Part shown: positions 36,921 to 45,153 of the stretch, one piece after another
How the letters are laid out: each line of letters opens with the position of its first letter
How positions within the stretch are numbered: the first letter of the stretch is position 1
Origin: an uncultured Clostridia bacterium
GTDB lineage: Bacteria > Bacillota > Clostridia > Christensenellales > Borkfalkiaceae
DNA length: 52,903 bases
NCBI GenBank assembly: GCA_947623655.1
Contig: CANQHG010000012.1
Location: forward strand, 1 to 52,903
Direction: 5' to 3'
The notes under the pieces: generated by a model
What the model was told of the DNA's origin: nothing
The model's database searches: none
The model's input: the letters and a program-made list of their open reading frames with translations, nothing else
Program-made: the position numbers and the translations under genes

Positions 36921-38996
36921 TTATAAGCGTTGGCGCATGCGCATGGAATTGAGCACGGCGAGGAGCATCACGCCGACGTCGCCGAACACGGCCGCCCAAA
37001 GCGGAATAAATCCGAAGAGAGACAAAACCATGAGCGCGACCTTGATCGCGATCGAGAAGACGATGTTTTCCGTCACGATCCTGCGCGTCTTTTTCGCGGC
37101 TTTCACCGCCTTGGCAAGGGAGGAGAGATCGTCGCCCGCGAGCACGAAATCGCTCGCTTCGATCGCCGCATCGCTTCCGAGCGCGCCCATCGCCGCCGAC
37201 ACGTCGCTCACCGCCATGACGGGCGTATCGTTGATCCCATCGCCCACATAGAGCAACGTTCCGCTTTCTTTGAGCTTTTCGGCGCAGAGCGGCTTTTCTT
37301 CGGGAAGCAGATGCGCGCGGATCTCGTCGAGGGGAAGGCCGCGGAGGGTCTCCCGTGCCCTCGATTCGCTGTCGCCCGTGAGGACGGCGAGCGTTTTCAC
37401 GCCCTGTTTTTTGAGCGCGGCAAGCGCGTCGCCTGCGTTTTTGCGGAGCGCGTCGGCGATCTCCACCTTTCCAAGCAATATGCCGTTTTCCGCCACATAT
37501 ACGGTCACGGCGTCGGTGACGGTCTCCTCCGCCTCTATGCCCTGTTCGCGCATGAGCCTCGAAGAGCCGACGAGAACGCGGTTGCCCTCTATTTCACAGG
37601 CAATGCCTCTGCCGGCGATCTCTTCCGCATGTTCGGCGGTGAAAGCCGTCGCCGTATCTTTGAATGCCTGCGCCAAGGGGTGCGAAGAACACTTTTCCGC
37701 CGCCGCGGCATATTGCAGCACTTTTTCGCCACCCATAACGTTCGCAACGGTGAATTTTCCTTCCGTGAGCGTGCCCGTCTTGTCGAAGGCGGCGACTTTT
37801 ACGGCGGCGAGTTTGTCTAAATACACGGCGCCCTTTGCGAGCACTCCCTCTTTCGCGAGCGCGCCGACCCCCGAAAAGTAGGTGAGCGGCACTGAAATGA
37901 TGAGGGCGCACGGGCAGGAGATGACGAGGAAGTTGAGCGCCCTCCCCACCCACAGCGCGAAATTATAATTTTGGAAAAGGGGCGGAACGAGAGCGATGAC
38001 GAGCGCGAGCAACACGACGACGGGCGTATAGATACGGGCGAACTTGGTGATGAACTTCTCGGGTTTCGCCTTGGAAGCGGAAGAATTTTCCACGAGTTCC
38101 AGAATTTTTGCGACGGCGCTCTCCGCATAGGGGCGGAGCACTCTCGCCTGAAAGGGGTTCCCCTCGTTGACGCACCCCGCCAAAACCTCGTCTCCCGCCC
38201 TGACCTCTTTGAGATAGCTCTCCCCGGTGAGGGACTTGGTGTCGAGAGCGCTCTCGCCCTCTTCGACGATGCAGTCGACGGGCACTTTGTCTCCCTTGCG
38301 GATCAGGAGAAGATCCCCCTCTCCGAGTGCCTCGGGATCGACTTCTTCCTGACCGTCCGACGTGATGCGGACGGCGCTGTCGCTCTTCATCTCCATGAGT
38401 TTTCTGATCGCCCCGCGCGAGGAGCCGACGGCGAGCGACTGCAACAGTTCGCCGATGTCGTAGAGAAGTACGACGGCCGCGGCTTCCATGTATTCGCCGA
38501 TCGCGATCGCCCCGACGGCGGCAATGAGCATGAGCAGGTTTTCGTCGAGCAGGAGCGAGGGATGAAAGCCGTCTTTGAACGCGCGGACGGCGTTCTTTCC
38601 CGCGTTCACGGCAACTTCCCAGCCCGCGGCGAGGAAAGCGACGAGCCAAAAACTCACGCCGAGAGAAAAAGCCCAGCGTTCATCGGTGCCGAATAAAATC
38701 GTGAAGACGAGCCCCGCGAGAAAGAAGACCGCCGAGACCGCGATGGAGACAATCTCCTTTAAATGGCTCTCTTTCTTTTCGGGCGCGTTGCCGTCGACGA
38801 TCTCCACTTCTTCGAAATGCGAGATGACGTCCACAGCCTTTTCGAATGCTTCGGCGCTCTCATAGGTGAGACTAACCCGCTGATTGATGAAATCCGCCGC
38901 GGCATGGCTCACGCCGTCTATGTTTTCGAGTTCTTCGCCGAGCTCTGCCGCGCAGGCGGCGCAGTCGAGGCCGCGGATCCTGATGACCTTTTCCAT
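36921..38996 (-). CDS. cadA: Heavy-metal-translocating P-type ATPase (CadA/ZntA type)
   Basis: 691 aa, P1B-type exporter of Zn, Cd or Pb. An N-terminal heavy-metal-associated domain carries CAAC (Cys12, Cys15). Membrane helices follow, with the CPC motif in ISCPCALIISVP. The phosphorylation motif DKTGTLTEG, the HP pair in SSHPLAQAF, the GDGINDTPVM hinge and the C-terminal membrane pair are all present. The CPC type and the ArsR/SmtB regulator nine bases upstream point to divalent zinc or cadmium rather than copper. It is the second gene of an operon controlled from the operator at 39373-39398. Confidence 0.93.
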   Translation of the reverse strand: MEKVIRIRGLDCAACAAELGEELENIDGVSHAAADFINQRVSLTYESAEAFEKAVDVISHFEEVEIVDGNAPEKKESHLKEIVSIAVSAVFFLAGLVFTILFGTDERWAFSLGVSFWLVAFLAAGWEVAVNAGKNAVRAFKDGFHPSLLLDENLLMLIAAVGAIAIGEYMEAAAVVLLYDIGELLQSLAVGSSRGAIRKLMEMKSDSAVRITSDGQEEVDPEALGEGDLLLIRKGDKVPVDCIVEEGESALDTKSLTGESYLKEVRAGDEVLAGCVNEGNPFQARVLRPYAESAVAKILELVENSSASKAKPEKFITKFARIYTPVVVLLALVIALVPPLFQNYNFALWVGRALNFLVISCPCALIISVPLTYFSGVGALAKEGVLAKGAVYLDKLAAVKVAAFDKTGTLTEGKFTVANVMGGEKVLQYAAAAEKCSSHPLAQAFKDTATAFTAEHAEEIAGRGIACEIEGNRVLVGSSRLMREQGIEAEETVTDAVTVYVAENGILLGKVEIADALRKNAGDALAALKKQGVKTLAVLTGDSESRARETLRGLPLDEIRAHLLPEEKPLCAEKLKESGTLLYVGDGINDTPVMAVSDVSAAMGALGSDAAIEASDFVLAGDDLSSLAKAVKAAKKTRRIVTENIVFSIAIKVALMVLSLFGFIPLWAAVFGDVGVMLLAVLNSMRMRQRL

Positions 38997-39005
38997 AATT
39001 CCTCC

Positions 39006-39356
39006 CTATATGTGGCAGTGCAGGTGCGCGCATGCGAGTTCGAGAACGGCTACGACGTGCTCGTCGTCGAGGGAGTAGAGAATATTCTGCCCCTCCCGTC
39101 TCGATTTGACGACGCCGTTCGCCTTGAGAAGGCGCAGCTGGTGGGAGACCGCGCTCTGCGTCGCCCCGACGGCCTCCACAATGTGCAACACGCACATTTC
39201 TCCCTGTCGGAGTGCGAATAAGATCTTCAGGCGGCAGGGCTCGGAGATCGCCTTGAATACGGCAGCGACCCGCGCGATATCCCCGTCTTTCGGCATATTT
39301 GCCCGCGCTCTCTTCGCCGCAAGCTCATGTTCTTCTTCGTGATCGCAAACTTTCAT
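39006..39356 (-). CDS. ArsR/SmtB-family metal-sensing repressor
   Basis: 116 aa from the ATG at 39356, which has AGAGG upstream; an in-frame GTG lies two codons earlier. The N-terminus has a Cys/His-rich CDHEEEHE. The winged-helix core contains LKILFALRQGEMCVLHIVEAV and the recognition helix ATQSAVSHQLRLLKANGVV. The C-terminal helix reads DDEHVVAVLELACAHLHCH, the D-x-H-x10-H spacing of the alpha-5 zinc site of SmtB/CzrA, with extra histidines. The alpha-3 CVC pair of CadC is only half present (CVLH). It is therefore probably a zinc or cadmium sensor that releases the operator when metal binds, and it controls the ATPase gene that follows. Confidence 0.92.
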   Translation of the reverse strand: MKVCDHEEEHELAAKRARANMPKDGDIARVAAVFKAISEPCRLKILFALRQGEMCVLHIVEAVGATQSAVSHQLRLLKANGVVKSRREGQNILYSLDDEHVVAVLELACAHLHCHI

Positions 39357-39372
39357 ATGCACCTCTTATATC

Positions 39373-39398
39373 AATATATGAATAACTGTTCATATATT
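39373..39398. promoter_or_regulatory. ArsR/SmtB operator
   Basis: Perfect 10-bp inverted repeat AATATATGAA / TTCATATATT with a 6-base centre, just downstream of and overlapping the -10 box. It has the size and AT-rich TGAA...TTCA core of SmtB/CadC operators. Confidence 0.82.
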
Positions 39399-39423
39399 AC
39401 CATAAAGAAAAAACGCCTGTCAA
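39394..39423 (-). promoter_or_regulatory. Promoter of the arsR-cadA operon
   Basis: TTGACA (39418-39423), an 18-base spacer and TAATAT (39394-39399) on the minus strand. The -35 box overlaps the stop codon of the preceding rluA-type gene. Confidence 0.75.
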
Positions 39424-40247
39424 GCGTTTTCGGGCGGAATTTCAAGATTTTTCGGGGAAATAAATTTTTTTCCGCGCAGATATTGCAGTTTTCCGTCGGG
39501 GAAGAGCGTAAGTTCCTTGGCGAGAAGACGCTGGCGGGTCATATGCAACCTGCGGTTGAGCGCGCTGTCGCCGTATTTTCCGTCACCCAGCACGGGATGT
39601 CCCAAAAAGGCGAGATGCGCCCTGATCTGGTGCGTCTTACCCGTATGGAGCGTAACGCGGAGGAGAGAAAAGGCGGCGTTCCGGTCGAGCGTCTCGTATT
39701 CCGTCACGATCTTTTCTCCCCGCGGCTCTCTATATATGCGCACGGTCGCCGTCTTCCCGTCTTTGACGAGATATGCCTCCGCCACGGCGCAAAGCGGCTC
39801 CATATGCCCCGCCACGGCGGCGAGATAGACCTTTTCCGTCTTCCTTTCGCGGAAACAGCCGAGGAGTTCTTCTTCCGCATCCGCGTTCTTTGCAAAGACC
39901 ATGAGGCCGTCCGTGTTGCGGTCGATCCGATGGATAAAATACACGGGATATCGTTCGTTTAACGCCGAAAAGACGGCCTCGGCGTTCACGCCGCTCTCCT
40001 TGTCGGCGACGACGATATTGTCGTCCTCATAGAGCACCGTGAAAGCGCGCTTTTCCTCCTGTGCAGGGGTGAGGAAGTATTGCACGACGTCCCCTTTTCC
40101 GAGAGGCATGTCGCTCCTGACCCGCACGCCGTTGACGCGGATATTCTTCCCCTGCAAGAGGGAGCGGAACGCGAAAGAGGCCTGCGCGTTCACGTCATCG
40201 GTGAACTTTTTCAAGGTGTTTTCTTCTTGTACGGTGTACGTTTTCAA
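39420..40247 (-). CDS. RluA-family pseudouridine synthase
   Basis: 275 aa RNA pseudouridine synthase. An N-terminal S4-like region (about 10-75, NIRVNGVRVRSDMPLGKGDVV) precedes the catalytic motif HRIDRNTDGLMVFAKN (Asp in RIDRNTDG). TGKTHQIRAHLAFLGHPVLGD is the conserved C-terminal signature. The start codon is TTG at 40247 with GAGGG six bases upstream. The first 53 bases overlap the end of feoB, so it is probably coupled to it. The target uridine cannot be assigned. Confidence 0.9.
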   Translation of the reverse strand: MKTYTVQEENTLKKFTDDVNAQASFAFRSLLQGKNIRVNGVRVRSDMPLGKGDVVQYFLTPAQEEKRAFTVLYEDDNIVVADKESGVNAEAVFSALNERYPVYFIHRIDRNTDGLMVFAKNADAEEELLGCFRERKTEKVYLAAVAGHMEPLCAVAEAYLVKDGKTATVRIYREPRGEKIVTEYETLDRNAAFSLLRVTLHTGKTHQIRAHLAFLGHPVLGDGKYGDSALNRRLHMTRQRLLAKELTLFPDGKLQYLRGKKFISPKNLEIPPENA

Positions 40248-41976
40248 TGAGATCCCTCACAAGCAAAAATGCAACGGCGGGCAGAGCGGCAAAGAGCGCG
40301 TAAACGACGCCGCCCGTCAGCAAAAAATACGTAATATAGCACAACAAAAGGGCCGAAACGGTTTGGAAGAGCGCATAGGCGAGGGCGCGTTTGGCTCCCA
40401 CTTCCCGCGCCGTTGCGGCGACCGCCGACACGCAGGGCGAACAGGTGAGAATGAAGACGGCAAACGCCGCCGCACTCGCCTTTCCGTAGGGAAATACGCC
40501 GAAAAACATCTCGATCGCCCCCGCAACGTTCTCCTTTGCAACGAGGCCTGAAAGCGCCGCATAGGCGACGCGCCAATCCCCCATGCCCGCAGGCGCGAAC
40601 AGCCATTTAAGTCCGCCGCAGAAAAAAGCGAGCATGCTATTTTCCGCCGAAACGAGATGAAATGAAAAGTCGAACGAGGAGAGCGCCCACGAGACGATGA
40701 GAAAGCACAAGATCACCGTCGCCGTCTTTATTATAAACTGTTTAAGCTGAAAGAGCAAGCTTTTCAAAACAAAAAACGCGTTCGGGATCTGAAGGGGGGC
40801 GAGTTCCATCAAAAAGGGCGGCCGCTCTCCTTTCAGAAGCATCGCCGTGAGGAAAGAGAGCAGTACGCCGACGCAATACAGCCCCACGACGGCGGGAAAG
40901 GGATCTCGGAAAAAAGAAGAGGTCAGGGTCAAAAATACGGGCAGTTTTGCGCTGCACGGGATGTAAGGCAGGCACAATATGGCCCTCCTTTGCAACTTTT
41001 TGTCGTCAAGCCCGCGCGTTGTGAGCACGGCGGCGGCAGTGCAGCCGAAGCCCATCAACAGCGAAAAAACCGCTCGTCCGTTGAGGCCTGCCCGCGAAAA
41101 GAGCCCGTCGGTGAGATAGGCGAGACGGCTCAGGAGCCCGCTCTCCTCGAAGACGATGAGAAAGAGATAGAGCATGCCGATCTGGGGCAGAAAACAGAGG
41201 ACGCTCCCGAGGCTTCCCAATATGCCGTCCTTGACGAGGGAACGCACGGCGGGCACGGGGATCTTTTGCGCATATCCGCCCAAAAAATCGGAGAAAAAGC
41301 TCTCGACCGCCCCCTTCATCGCGTCCCCGGGAAGTCGCGGCGCAAAGGTAAGGAAGAACACGAGCAGCATCACGGCCAAAAAGAGCGGAACGCAGAAAAA
41401 ACCGTTCAGAAAAAATCGGTCCGTCCGTGTAAGTCCCTCTCGGGGCGGCCGAAACGCCCCCTCCAAGCTGATTTCTGCGGGAAGGACGGCGGGGACGGAC
41501 GTCTCCACTGCCTGCAAAAGTTTTTGTTTGAGATCCTTTTCTTCCGCAAAGAGCACCTGGACGTTGAGACGGCGGGAAAGCTCCTTGCCGTCGACGGCGC
41601 CGCCGCCCCGCAGAAGTTGTTTTCTCTTGGTGAGGACGACAACCGTCTTTCTTCCGCCCGCCACCGCGCGAAAGAGCGCAAGCGCCCGCCCGAACCCCGC
41701 ACATTCGGCAACAAAGACGACCGTCGCGTCCCTTTCCGCCGCAATATAGTCACGCGAGATTTTTTCTTCCATGCTCAGCGCGTCGAGCGAATAGATGCCC
41801 GGAAGATCGCATACGGTGACTTTTTTTCCGCACAGCACGGTCTCTTTTTCGAGCACCCCCACCGTGACGCCGTGCCAATTCCCCACCTTGGCATGGCCGC
41901 GCGTGAGTTTGTTGAAGAGCGTACTCTTCCCCGCATTCGGATTGCCGACGAGCAGAAGTTTCAGCGGACGGGACAT
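40195..41976 (-). CDS. feoB: FeoB-type ferrous iron transporter, short divergent form
   Basis: 593 aa. The N-terminal GTPase-like domain has G1 GNPNAGKST (11-19), a G2 variant GNWHGVTVG (the usual PGVT is HGVT) and G3 DLPG (57-60), but the G4 NMxD position reads LTKRKQ (115-120), so guanine specificity is doubtful. Membrane core motifs FEESGLLSRLAYLTDG, MGFGCTAAAVLTTRGLDD (usually GFGCNVPA) and YIPCSAKLPVF are recognisable, and a second gate reads LSGLVAKENVAGAIE. It is shorter than most FeoB proteins. It overlaps feoA by 16 bases. In the family it imports Fe(II) across the membrane; the divergent motifs leave room for altered nucleotide use or metal. Confidence 0.85.
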   Translation of the reverse strand: MSRPLKLLLVGNPNAGKSTLFNKLTRGHAKVGNWHGVTVGVLEKETVLCGKKVTVCDLPGIYSLDALSMEEKISRDYIAAERDATVVFVAECAGFGRALALFRAVAGGRKTVVVLTKRKQLLRGGGAVDGKELSRRLNVQVLFAEEKDLKQKLLQAVETSVPAVLPAEISLEGAFRPPREGLTRTDRFFLNGFFCVPLFLAVMLLVFFLTFAPRLPGDAMKGAVESFFSDFLGGYAQKIPVPAVRSLVKDGILGSLGSVLCFLPQIGMLYLFLIVFEESGLLSRLAYLTDGLFSRAGLNGRAVFSLLMGFGCTAAAVLTTRGLDDKKLQRRAILCLPYIPCSAKLPVFLTLTSSFFRDPFPAVVGLYCVGVLLSFLTAMLLKGERPPFLMELAPLQIPNAFFVLKSLLFQLKQFIIKTATVILCFLIVSWALSSFDFSFHLVSAENSMLAFFCGGLKWLFAPAGMGDWRVAYAALSGLVAKENVAGAIEMFFGVFPYGKASAAAFAVFILTCSPCVSAVAATAREVGAKRALAYALFQTVSALLLCYITYFLLTGGVVYALFAALPAVAFLLVRDLIENVHRTRRKHLEKVHR

Positions 41977-42188
41977 ATCTCGACCTCCGACGCAACGCTC
42001 TTTCCGAGCGCCACTTTCCCGCTCGCCGACGACAAAAGAAATGTTTTACGGAAAAAAGACGTTTTTAGGAGTTTTATCCGTGCGCCCGCATAGATCCCGA
42101 GCACTTTGAGCCGTTCGCGGAGCGCTTTCTCCGCGCAAACGGACAAGACGACTGCAACGTCGCCCCTCTCCATATCGCATATGTTCAT
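41961..42188 (-). CDS. feoA: FeoA-like protein
   Basis: 75 aa SH3-like accessory protein of Feo transport. Family features are the RLKVLGIYAGARIKLLK turn (typical RL..LGI.PG..V) and the final VALGKSVASEVEICP. The ATG at 42188 fits the family start, but no Shine-Dalgarno is visible before it; translation may rely on the upstream DUF378 gene. It overlaps feoB by 16 bases. Confidence 0.75.
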   Translation of the reverse strand: MNICDMERGDVAVVLSVCAEKALRERLKVLGIYAGARIKLLKTSFFRKTFLLSSASGKVALGKSVASEVEICPVR

Positions 42189-42250
42189 GCTAATAAAAAA
42201 TGCGGGCGGGGCGATTTTTATGCCCGTCCGCATTCTCCGCCGCCCTCTTT

Positions 42251-42496
42251 TCAGGTACGGTCTGTCTCGTGTACTTCCCTGTTTCCCTGCAATTTCAAGG
42301 CGCCGTTCGTGATGATCGGCGAGATGATGAGCCAAAGAGCCGCGAGCGCGATCAGCGAATAGACGATGATGGAACCGATGGCTCTGGGTCCTTGAAAGAT
42401 CGCAGATACGAGGTTGAAATTGAAGATCCCGAAGAGTCCCCAATTTAGCGCGCCCGTAAGCACAAGGATATAAGAGATGATGTTTGCAATGACCAT
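42251..42496 (-). CDS. DUF378 (YuzA-like) small membrane protein
   Basis: 81 aa with two membrane segments: IISYILVLTGALNWGLFGIF, the family hallmark with its GALNWGL core, and IVYSLIALAALWLIISPII. A very good AGGAGGG lies 5-6 bases before the ATG at 42496. The function of the family is unknown. It precedes feoA by 62 bases and is probably co-transcribed with feoAB. I could not find a convincing promoter between it and the terminator at 42547-42575. Confidence 0.85.
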   Translation of the reverse strand: MVIANIISYILVLTGALNWGLFGIFNFNLVSAIFQGPRAIGSIIVYSLIALAALWLIISPIITNGALKLQGNREVHETDRT

Positions 42497-42546
42497 GTTT
42501 TCCCTCCTGCAAGCAGTTTGAGCGATGAGGAAAAGTTTATACATGG

Positions 42547-42575
42547 AAAACCGCCGACGGCTTGTCGGCGGTTTT
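42547..42575. terminator. Terminator of the 813-aa surface protein gene
   Basis: Stem AAAACCGCCGAC / GTCGGCGGTTTT with a 5-base loop, starting 5 bases after the stop codon on the minus strand. Confidence 0.88.
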
Positions 42576-42580
42576 CTTCA

Positions 42581-45022
42581 TTATTTCTTATCGTTCTTTT
42601 TCTTGCCCTTGAGCTTGTCGAGATCGACCTCTTCCACGTTCTTTTCGGGGGGCTTGACCACGAAGAGCACGACGATGGCGACCGCGAGCACAGCGGAAAC
42701 GGCGAAGAGCACAACGGAAGTGACGTTGTTCCTCAGCCAATCGATCTGGCCGGGCGTGACGTCGACGGGGTTGCGGATGTCGATCGCCTGATAGGCCGCT
42801 GTCTCGGTGTTCGCGAGGTAGGAGTCGATGAGAAGAAGTTTAACGACGTAGTACCCGCTCTTCTGGGGCGTGAACGAGCCGGGTGTGGTGCCGGGGTTCC
42901 AGTTGTAGTCGTTATCCGTTCTGCTCCAAGCGTCTTCATCTTCCTTGGAGACGTCGGAATTAAACTTGCGGATCTCGGTGAAACAATCCTTATAATTGTC
43001 GTCGGTGAGATACTTTTCCGCGTCCTCGACGAGCTCGTCGTAGGTAAGCTTACTGACGCCCTCTTTGAGCTTGGTCTCGTCGAAATAGTAGAGCGTGTAC
43101 TCACGGGTACTGCTGCCGTATGCCACGATGTCGAAACTCGAGATGGAGTACGACGTACCGCGGTAGCCGATGCTCTGCGCTTCCATGTCTTCGATAACGG
43201 CGCCCGTATAGTTGACTTCGATCGTAAAATCGGGAATTTCTTCGATATCCCAGATGTTGCTCGAGGAGAGGGTGGTGAGCCTGAGGTTGTTATCGCCCTC
43301 GTCGAGATACATCTGCATCGTATTGCCCGCGGCGTCTGCAGCCATGACGCGGAACTTATACGTGCCGGGTTCCTCGATCTCGAAGCGGAGATTGTTGTAG
43401 CGAAGGCTTGTCTCGGACGAGGCGGATGAACCTTCGGCAACGCCCGGTTTGTAGTAGTAGATGCTGAATCTCAAGTTGCGATAGTCGGCATAGTCGCTGG
43501 TAATGAGGTCACGGAGGGAGGGAAGATAGAAGTAAGCCCCGTCGCCCGCGCTCACCTTTTCGGCGGCTTCGTCGAGCTGTTGCTGGTAGTTGTTTACAAC
43601 TTCGTCGTAATTATCGGCCTTTACGTTCGCTTTCGTCACCGTACCCGTCTCTTCGTCTGCGGTCTCGGTGGGCGTGATCACGGTGTAGTGAGGCGCCTCT
43701 TTTTCGAGGTCGATGAGAATATAGTCAAATCCGTCGAGCGTGCGTACAACGTCCGCGTCGGGATCGGCATACCAGGTGAGATAGTAGTAATAGTCACTCG
43801 TGGCGCCGTCTCTGCCGTCGTCGATGGTAAAGCGGATCGAGACGTACTCTTCCTCTCCTTCGGTGTTTTCGTTCTTGGGCAGGAAATAGTTATTGGTGTA
43901 GAGCTGCTGATAGCCGTCTTCCTTGTTCTGCTGCTCGGTGAGGTTTGGCTTGACCCACACGCCGTCTGCTTTCTTTGCCATGTAGTAATAGCGGGAGACG
44001 GAAAGGCTGTCGTCGCAGACGTCCATGACTTCGTAGTCGAGATCGTATCTCTGGCCGAGCGTGAACGCGTACACGCTCTGGTTGAGAACGAGGGCGGGAG
44101 CCGCGTTGTCTTCCACGGTACCATCGGAATAGAGCACAGTGCCGTCTTCATCGGCCTTGACCGCGCCGTTCTCCTTATAGGCGTTGCCCTTGGTCACTTT
44201 GAGCGACTGCCTGTTGAGGTCTTTCATGAGAACTTTCTGCGGCTTCGAGGCATTTGCGGGCATCTCCGCCTTGAACGTCATGGGGACGTTCGCATTGCTC
44301 GAGGTGCGGTATTCCATGAAATAACCGCCGACATTGGTGAGCTTGGAGTGCTCGGCGTCTCCGAGCGTCTTGCCGTTGAGCGTGAGGGCAAATTCGCCCG
44401 CGCTGCATCCTTCTTCGGAGAAAGCAAGGGTGATGTCGCCTTTCGGGTTTTCGATAAGGCAGCGCTCCGTGTCGCTCTCGGGCGCATAATCTTTATGCTC
44501 GTCGTCTTGCAGGGACGCGTCTTTCAGATAAGCGTACAGCCCGTCCGCCGTATTTTTGAAGATGACTTCGTTGACGGACTTGGCCTCTTTCGTGACGTTT
44601 TCCTCGGCGCTCGAGAAAGAGACGGTGAAAGTTTCGAAATTGACTTCGGGGAAAGAGAACGTCATGGTAAAATACTGCAACGATCCCCCCTCGGCGTCTT
44701 CCGCGTCGCTCTTGACGTTGACGGGAAGATACCACTTGAGCGCAAGATCTTTATGATATTCGACTGTCCCTTCCTTGCGGCCGTTCTCGGCAAGAACGAG
44801 CGTGACGTAGCCGAAAGGCTCTTCCGCCTCGGCGTCGGCCGTGCTCGCGGCGTATGATCTCACCTCGCCGCCCGTCATCGCCCAGAAGATAGACGTGGGG
44901 CGCACGGTGACGGCGCCCGCTTCCACAGAGGGCATGAGCGCTCCGACAGCCAGCCCCAACAGAAGCGCCAGGAGGGCAAAGCATGCTACGATCGTAATAA
45001 AACGTGTTTTAACCTTATTCAT
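42581..45022 (-). CDS. Large C-terminally anchored surface protein of unknown function
   Basis: 813 aa from the ATG at 45022 (GGAG nine bases upstream). A signal peptide (ITIVACFALLALLLGLAVGAL, about 8-30) leads to about 720 extracytoplasmic residues rich in D, E, Y and T. A single membrane helix follows (VVLFAVSAVLAVAIVVLFVV, about 766-785), then a lysine-rich cytoplasmic tail. Two stretches resemble Ig-like beta sandwich ends (FEIEEPGTYKFRVMAADAAGN near 500 and FTPQKSGYYVVKLLLIDSY near 715). I do not recognise a named family. The topology suits a cell-surface sensor, adhesin or envelope scaffold. It is transcribed alone from a good promoter to its own terminator. Confidence 0.85.
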   Translation of the reverse strand: MNKVKTRFITIVACFALLALLLGLAVGALMPSVEAGAVTVRPTSIFWAMTGGEVRSYAASTADAEAEEPFGYVTLVLAENGRKEGTVEYHKDLALKWYLPVNVKSDAEDAEGGSLQYFTMTFSFPEVNFETFTVSFSSAEENVTKEAKSVNEVIFKNTADGLYAYLKDASLQDDEHKDYAPESDTERCLIENPKGDITLAFSEEGCSAGEFALTLNGKTLGDAEHSKLTNVGGYFMEYRTSSNANVPMTFKAEMPANASKPQKVLMKDLNRQSLKVTKGNAYKENGAVKADEDGTVLYSDGTVEDNAAPALVLNQSVYAFTLGQRYDLDYEVMDVCDDSLSVSRYYYMAKKADGVWVKPNLTEQQNKEDGYQQLYTNNYFLPKNENTEGEEEYVSIRFTIDDGRDGATSDYYYYLTWYADPDADVVRTLDGFDYILIDLEKEAPHYTVITPTETADEETGTVTKANVKADNYDEVVNNYQQQLDEAAEKVSAGDGAYFYLPSLRDLITSDYADYRNLRFSIYYYKPGVAEGSSASSETSLRYNNLRFEIEEPGTYKFRVMAADAAGNTMQMYLDEGDNNLRLTTLSSSNIWDIEEIPDFTIEVNYTGAVIEDMEAQSIGYRGTSYSISSFDIVAYGSSTREYTLYYFDETKLKEGVSKLTYDELVEDAEKYLTDDNYKDCFTEIRKFNSDVSKEDEDAWSRTDNDYNWNPGTTPGSFTPQKSGYYVVKLLLIDSYLANTETAAYQAIDIRNPVDVTPGQIDWLRNNVTSVVLFAVSAVLAVAIVVLFVVKPPEKNVEEVDLDKLKGKKKNDKK

Positions 45023-45066
45023 GATAACTAGCTCCACGCGGATATACCGCACGATTATCTCGTTTT

Positions 45067-45095
45067 ATTTTACAATAAAATTCACCGCTCGTCAA
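45067..45095 (-). promoter_or_regulatory. Promoter of the 813-aa surface protein gene
   Basis: TTGACG (45090-45095), a 17-base spacer and TAAAAT (45067-45072) on the minus strand, 44 bases before the ATG. Confidence 0.78.
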
Positions 45096-45153
45096 GCGGT
45101 ATTTGCCTCTAAGTTACAAGAAATTAAAAATTTCGCAGAAATTCCACACACAT

